From Coptodactyla brooksi (Eukaryota > Arthropoda > Insecta > Coleoptera > Scarabaeidae): 21,875 bases of DNA. Shown piece after piece: positions 18,361-21,875 of the stretch. A program made the translations under genes and the position numbers. The stretch lies in assembly GCA_033557675.1 (NCBI GenBank), contig JAWQRM010000510.1, positions 1-21,875 of the forward strand, written 5' to 3'. Under the pieces are notes generated by a model, which saw only the letters and a list, made by a program, of their open reading frames with translations, was not told where the DNA came from and did no database searches. Each line of letters opens with the position of its first letter. Position 1 is the stretch's first letter.

Positions 18361-18674
18361 AACGAAGTCACCACTACGCCAAAATGAAAGGATGCTCAAC
18401 GCACGTTTCGCTAACCAAGTTAGCATCCTCAGGAGCGATGAAAGACTAACTACTAACTGACATAAGATGTTATATATACTACAAAGGCGACGCTTAATAG
18501 ATTCTTAATTGGTTTTTCGCAACTAATAGGAGACCAATTAAGCGTTTCCTTCCATTATCCCCACTATCCGTTTACACAATATCTCCCCGTACAGCGTTTC
18601 CCGTCCCCGTCTTATCCAGCCTACGGATACAGAGCCACTGATCATACCCTTTACAACTGCCAACTCGTCCAGCG
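18361..18674 (-). mobile_element. 3' untranslated end / terminal repeat of PLE-2
   Basis: This follows the GIY-YIG stop codon at 18675 on the minus strand. In order it holds a GC-richer spacer, a CCAATTAAGCG...GCGACGCTTAAT pair, TATATAA (18476-18470), the hammerhead motif (18436-18394) and an end segment complementary to CACCACTACGCCAAAATG. The last two parts recur inverted at 19170-19232. Confidence 0.7.
18394..18436 (-). ncRNA. hammerhead ribozyme-like motif, type I layout, in PLE-2 end
   Basis: Read 5' to 3' on the minus strand: GCUC (stem I strand), CUGAGGA (core CUGANGA), one extra U, GCUAAC-UUG-GUUAGC (perfect 6-bp stem II with 3-nt loop), GAAA, C-GUGC-G (stem III of A-U and C-G closing a 4-nt loop), UU as positions 16.1 and 17, then GAGC, the exact complement of the stem I strand. 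Hammerhead motifs with very short stem III are known from Penelope-like elements. Departures from the canonical form are the extra U after A9 and U rather than C at the cleavage position. Structure is seen; self-cleavage is inferred and untested. Confidence 0.7.
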
Positions 18675-19145
18675 TTATTTATTAAGTCCATCATCCGGCA
18701 ACTTATTGTTGGATACATTTCTAAGCAGTTTTACGTTTTCTACACTTATCCTGTGGTTGCTGTTGAAAGCATATTCGGCAACGCTAAATTTTTCGGTACG
18801 ACCATATGTTAAGTGGGCCATGTGCTCTTTGAACCTTACTTTGACTGACCTTCTAGCTGGCTCAACATACTTTTTATCACAATCAGTACAGCTATTTTAC
18901 TTTTTTCCAACATATCTATTTTACCTTTAGGAATTCCCAGCAATGTTTTTAATGTATTTTTGGACTGAAAAACTAATTTCATGTTTACCTTATTGAAAAT
19001 GTTGGAAAGCTCTTAGCTATTATTATTTCTAATGACCAGTGTGTCCAGAAAAGGCAGTGTGTCCAGAAAATGTTCCATTGTTTTCGATCTCGTAAGTGAA
19101 TTTAATAGTGACGAATCATGAGTTTAATTTATCACAAAAATCATT
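18675..19145 (-). pseudogene. Penelope-like element: end of reverse transcriptase and GIY-YIG domain (PLE-2)
   Basis: From the 5' side (19145 down): IKFTYEIENNGT and, after a frameshift, LPFLDTLVIRNNN, the reverse-transcriptase LPFLDxxV block. The middle of the RT tail is then missing. The frame 19012-18899 gives NKVNMKLVFQSKNTLKTLL, GIPKGKIDMLEKS, the family linker before GIY. A frameshift near 18898 removes the GIY motif. The frame 18897-18675 is uninterrupted: CTDCDKKYVEPARR, RSVKVRFKEHMAHL, YGRTEKFSVAEYAFNSNH, ENVKLLRNVSNNK, and TAA at 18675. YIG is changed to YVE, so the nuclease would be impaired. This is the best preserved PLE here and is 5' truncated near 19145. Confidence 0.85.
19037..19070. 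repeat. 18-bp tandem duplication in the PLE-2 reverse transcriptase
   Basis: CAGTGTGTCCAGAAAA occurs at 19037-19052 and 19055-19070. It duplicates the codons of the LPFLD block. Confidence 0.9.
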
Positions 19146-19160
19146 GACATCAGACTAACA

Positions 19161-19290
19161 TTGACTGACTTGGTTAGCGAAACGTGCGTCGAACATCTTC
19201 TCTTCACATTTTGGCGTAGTGGTGATTTCGTTGTTACTTTGTTACAAAGCCAAAGGCTCCAAACCCTCCACTTTAACAAAAACAATGGTA
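19161..19290 (+). mobile_element. inverted second copy of the PLE terminal repeat, with half hammerhead
   Basis: The plus strand carries TTGGTTAGCGAAACGTGC, then GTCGAAC and TTTTGGCGTAGTGGTGA, matching the minus strand of 18361-18418, so the PLE-2 body lies between inverted repeats. The 3' half of the hammerhead (stem II strand, GAAAC, stem III loop GTGC, cleavage triplet GTC) is intact; the 5' half with CUGANGA is not recognisable. It continues outward into TTTGTTACAAAGCCAAAGG, which also occurs near 11280 and 13893. Confidence 0.7.
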
Positions 19291-19600
19291 ATTTTAAAAC
19301 TACAATTAGATGTAGAAGTAAGAACAACAACAAGATTGTACTTTGATTTGATAATGCACTGTATATCAATATTAAGTTATAGTGAGATGTAGGCATTCTG
19401 ATACAACGATGCTGATACAACGATGCTGATACAACGAAATGTCAAAAATATGAAGAAAAAAGCTAACGAAGAAAAAACTTTGGGACAGAAATCTAGACAT
19501 TAGCATTAGCCGGTATGCAGGAAGGAATTTGTTGTTTTTGGAAAATGTTTTTGGACAAGCAAAAGCATTTCATTTAACAAATTTAAAGTTTCTACTGTTG
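19291..19600. other. anonymous sequence with a small minisatellite
   Basis: Apart from the 14-bp repeat at 19398-19437 I see nothing. Confidence 0.4.
19398..19437. repeat. 14-bp tandem repeat, 2.9 copies
   Basis: CTGATACAACGATG at 19398, 19412 and 19426 (the last cut at 12 nt), all identical. Confidence 0.95.
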
Positions 19601-19617
19601 AAATTCCACTAGGCAGC

Positions 19618-20272
19618 TTATAAAGGGAGAAATCTCAGGCGCTAACCGATTATTATTTAGAAACATTTACCGCGGTAACAAGCCGCACGTCATCGTATCT
19701 TCGACAGGATTTCTCGTGTTATACGAAAGACAATCGTCTACGGACGATGGCAATCTCTCGTGCCATGCCAGTACCGTTTAGTTACATAAATAAAAAAAAT
19801 CCTTACAATGGAACCTCTATACGTTGCTTTCAAAGCCACACTGACCCAGATGAGATGTCACCCACGCCATTCGTGCTAAAAGAAATCTGACAAATGACTA
19901 ATTAATATTCAAAAAAAAAAACAATAATGAAATATTACTTGGTACCATGCTACACGTAACTATTATTAATTTCATTTAAGAAGCGTTTGTTTGATTACAC
20001 TGTCAATTTTATTAAATCTAAGGCACCAACAGGATGTGAAACATAAATTATTATTACCATACCATAAGAGTTTCTGTCAGTCATTATAGTACATTCTGAA
20101 TGCATGATCCTTAGGATTATCAAGTTATTTAGATCGCTTTTAGTAAGAAATAAAAGTCGGTGCCCTACACACAGTTTTCTACTGCACAAATATCGTGATA
20201 CATCCTCGATTTCGCGAAGAACGATGTTGCTGCCACCATTCTCCAGGTCTAAAGAGAAGGGGGCCTCGTTAG
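19618..20272 (+). promoter_or_regulatory. possible promoter and 5' leader of the gene beginning at 20273
   Basis: TTATAAAGGG at 19618-19627 is a TATA-like box. The following 19640-19870 is richer in G, C and CpG (for example CCGCGG-like and GCACGTCATCG stretches) than the surrounding DNA, as promoters and 5' exons often are. I cannot place a start site or any leader intron. It contains no open frame I would defend; the minus-strand frame 19995-20330 looks like a shadow of the GC-richer patch. Confidence 0.25.
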
Positions 20273-20521
20273 ACTGACTACAAGGCTCAGGCGGCCGCTG
20301 AACAACCGTCAGTTCGTCATAGAGCGCCACGGACTAACAGCGGACCAACGAAAAGTAGCCAGTTTTCCCTTTCCTTGGATTTTCGTGTCAATTTCGAAAA
20401 ACTGGAAAAATACATTAACGCAGGCATGGAGAAGGATTCACACCAGCCGGAATCCTTGGCCACTGTCAATATCAAGCCGGATTATGCCCCATCTGAGAGT
20501 TTCACTTCGGAACCCCCACCG
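20273..20521 (+). CDS. candidate first coding exon of an unidentified host gene (ATG 20426)
   Basis: The frame is open from after a TAG at 20270 to the donor at 20522. The first in-frame ATG is at 20426, with G at -3 and G at +4, a fair Kozak context. It gives 32 codons starting MEKDSHQPESLATVNIKPDY and ending SFTSEPPP, a polar, proline-ended N-terminus without signal peptide or membrane segment. The codon boundary coincides with GTAAGT, a consensus 5' splice site in phase 0. The base composition is closer to 45-50% GC, unlike the rest of the window. The remaining exons would be beyond 21875. An acceptor-like AACGCAG just before the ATG leaves open that a leader intron ends at 20424. The protein family is not recognised. 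Confidence 0.45.
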
Positions 20522-20527
20522 GTAAGT
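20522..20527 (+). other. 5' splice donor GTAAGT
   Basis: Perfect match to the eukaryotic donor consensus, directly after CCACCG and in frame with the open exon. Confidence 0.5.
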
Positions 20528-20534
20528 CCACAAG

Positions 20535-20620
20535 TTTTCACAAAAGACTTTCACAAAAAGTTTTCACAAAAGATTTTTATAAAAACTTTTCACGAACGAT
20601 TTTCACAAACAATTTTCACA
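20535..20620. repeat. 12-14-bp minisatellite, about 7 diverged units
   Basis: Variants of TTTTCACAAAAGA follow one another (TTTTCACAAAAGA, TTTCACAAAAAG, TTTTCACAAAAGA, TTTTATAAAAAC, TTTTCACGAACGA, TTTCACAAACAA, TTTTCACA), starting 8 nt inside the presumed intron. Confidence 0.85.
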
Positions 20621-21611
20621 TCCTGTATCGGTACACGAAAATACTATATTATTAACAAACAGCTTTCTTTTGTTTTTGCGTCATTTATGTGGGAACTGCA
20701 TGAATAACAAATTCAAGGATAGCGATCAGTAAAACTTAATTGTTCGTATCTATTTCCACTAGTAGTTCCTAATGGCCTCCGTACATGTTAATTAAACAAA
20801 GAAACGTTTGTATTTGCGTGTTTAAAACGCAATAGCGAATTTAGTTTACTACAGTAACGTTTTGTGAGTGGTACCTTTACATTTATAACAAAACCAAAAG
20901 AAATATATGCATTATTTCTCGTGTATGTCTTATTTTATCGCTAAATATGGATATAGTTTAGCACTTACTTCATCAAGGAAGTACAGATGGCGCCACGCAA
21001 CGGTTTTCAATTCTCGATAGGTTCCAGAACCTGTTAAAATCGGCAACAATTAAAATAATATACGAGAAAATTTTATTTTTCTCTTCTAAGAAATGATAAA
21101 CAAATTTTACAAAAATGAATTAGATTCGTACGTTTAACAATCGGAGATTCAAAGCTTTCTTTCACTTCTGAACTTCTATATGAATTCCCCGAGGCAGCTA
21201 TAAAAAACAGACTCGGGTTTTATAAAAGTTGCTTTTATGGGAATTTCTTTAGTATTTCACTTTTACATTTGCTAGAAAGCAGAGTTCCTGCATTTGATAA
21301 TTAAATTTCTGGGGACTATACTTTCCGTTAAATAAGAGAATATTGCTTTTGGAGTTACGTAGTTTGACAATTACTTAACTACGTAATATTATACGTAATA
21401 TTCTGCGCGGTGTTACTCAATAAATATCAATAAAATTAGATAACCTTAATAATAATATAATTAATGATGAATTACATTAAATAAAATTCTATTTTATCGA
21501 GAATAGAGTAATATTTTTGCATCTTTCGATATATATATGCGGGGTGAGTGGGGAGTATATGTTTTTATCCGATTTGTATTTGCTTTCAAGTTATAGGGTA
21601 AAACAAAATTT
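20621..21611. other. presumed intron sequence, AT-rich
   Basis: No open frame or element is recognised. A perfect 10-bp hairpin lies at 21355-21386 and a 12-bp direct repeat (TACGTAATATT) at about 21380-21402. Confidence 0.35.
21355..21386. repeat. perfect 10-bp hairpin, 12-nt loop
   Basis: TTACGTAGTT (21355-21364) pairs with AACTACGTAA (21377-21386). Confidence 0.85.
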
Positions 21612-21875
21612 CTAGTGTTCTTTTATTAAATGTTCCAAAATAATTGATTCACTTCTGTTTATTTTAATATCGGCTGCAGCATTTCGAATACGTTGAATTA
21701 GTGCATCACGAGTGTCCACTTTCACTTTGTACACCTCATTTTTGAACCAGCTCCATAAACAATAATCTAATGGTGTGAGGTATGGGGATCTTGGAGGCCA
21801 ATTAATAGGACCACCGCGACCAATCCAACGCCCTGGAAATATTTCGTCCAAATGTCGCTTGACCTGTTGAGCGAA
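21612..21875 (-). pseudogene. Tc1/mariner-superfamily transposase, C-terminal part, catalytic Asp lost
   Basis: The minus-strand frame is open from the window edge to the stop at 21612: QQVKRHLDEIFPGRWIGRGG, PINWPPRSPYLTPLDYCLW, then VDTRDALIQRIRNAAADI. This is the C-terminal catalytic block of an insect DDE element group with the FPxRWIGRxGPxxWPPRSPDLTPLDF signature, distinct from mariners 1-3. The third catalytic residue, the Asp of SPDLTP, is Tyr here (TAC at 21782-21780), which should abolish cleavage. No frameshift is visible in the part seen. The element continues past the window and, if the exon at 20273-20521 is real, lies in its intron in antisense. Confidence 0.85.

Noticed and set aside
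19124..19420. Minus-strand frame of 98 codons crossing the PLE junction
   Set aside because: It reads antisense through the inverted terminal repeat and out of frame with the PLE RT. It is not a gene.
19995..20330. Minus-strand open frame of 111 codons overlapping the putative host exon
   Set aside because: It lies in the GC-richer patch, lacks a donor site at a sensible place, and its downstream half is AT-rich filler. The plus-strand reading with ATG plus GTAAGT is the better explanation.
1..21875. tRNA, rRNA genes or a CRISPR array
   Set aside because: I scanned by eye for TTCGAATC-type B boxes and for regularly spaced direct repeats and found none. The tandem repeats present are minisatellites or transposon duplications.

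Overview
This window looks like AT-rich nuclear DNA from an arthropod, most likely an insect. Genes are sparse. The only recognisable coding matter in most of it is decayed transposable elements: mariner/Tc1 transposases, non-LTR retrotransposon reverse transcriptases and Penelope-like retroelements (PLEs). There is also a good eukaryotic 5' splice donor. The species cannot be fixed from the sequence. A multi-copy conserved-unknown family at 16690-17816 and the mariner subtypes are familiar from hemipterans and other insects, but that is only a hint.

Layout. 1-447 (-) is the N-terminal part of a frameshifted mariner transposase. 575-850 (+) is the tail of a non-LTR ORF2. 1111-2181 (-) is a compact block of short same-strand open frames with small gaps and hairpins between them; I do not recognise it. 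3011-3470 (-) is a second mariner with an internal deletion, abutting a non-LTR 3' end (3526-4115, +). 4740-5325 (+) is a PLE 3' end with a GIY-YIG domain. 5900-7560 is anonymous. 7560-8015 (-) is a third PLE scrap. 9549-10030 (+) is a reverse-transcriptase scrap. 11467-12170 (-) is a mariner whose transposase core was locally triplicated. 12582-13705 (+) is a long decayed non-LTR ORF2. 13773-13900 and 14734-14890 are PLE end fragments. 16690-17816 (-) is a nearly full-length but broken copy of a conserved-unknown gene family. 18229-18355 (+) is another reverse-transcriptase scrap, cut off by a PLE (18361-19290). That PLE has a minus-strand body and carries its terminal repeat at both ends in inverted orientation. 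21612-21875 (-) is a Tc1/mariner C-terminus that has lost its third catalytic Asp.

The likely host gene is at 20273-20527 (+): a moderately GC-rich segment with an open frame, an ATG at 20426 in fair Kozak context and a GTAAGT donor at 20522 in phase 0. It looks like a first coding exon; the rest of the gene would lie beyond the window, with 20528-21875 as intron.

The most interesting structure is the set of PLE ends. At least four carry a hammerhead-ribozyme-like motif. The best copy (18394-18436, -) keeps stem I, a CUGANGA core, a perfect six-pair stem II, GAAA and a minimal stem III. A TATATAA-type box lies about 30-40 nt upstream of the motif in several copies. The window also has a clear excess of perfect, short-loop inverted repeats (arms 10-16 bp). 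Nearly everything named here is non-functional debris, so the elements do not form a working pathway.
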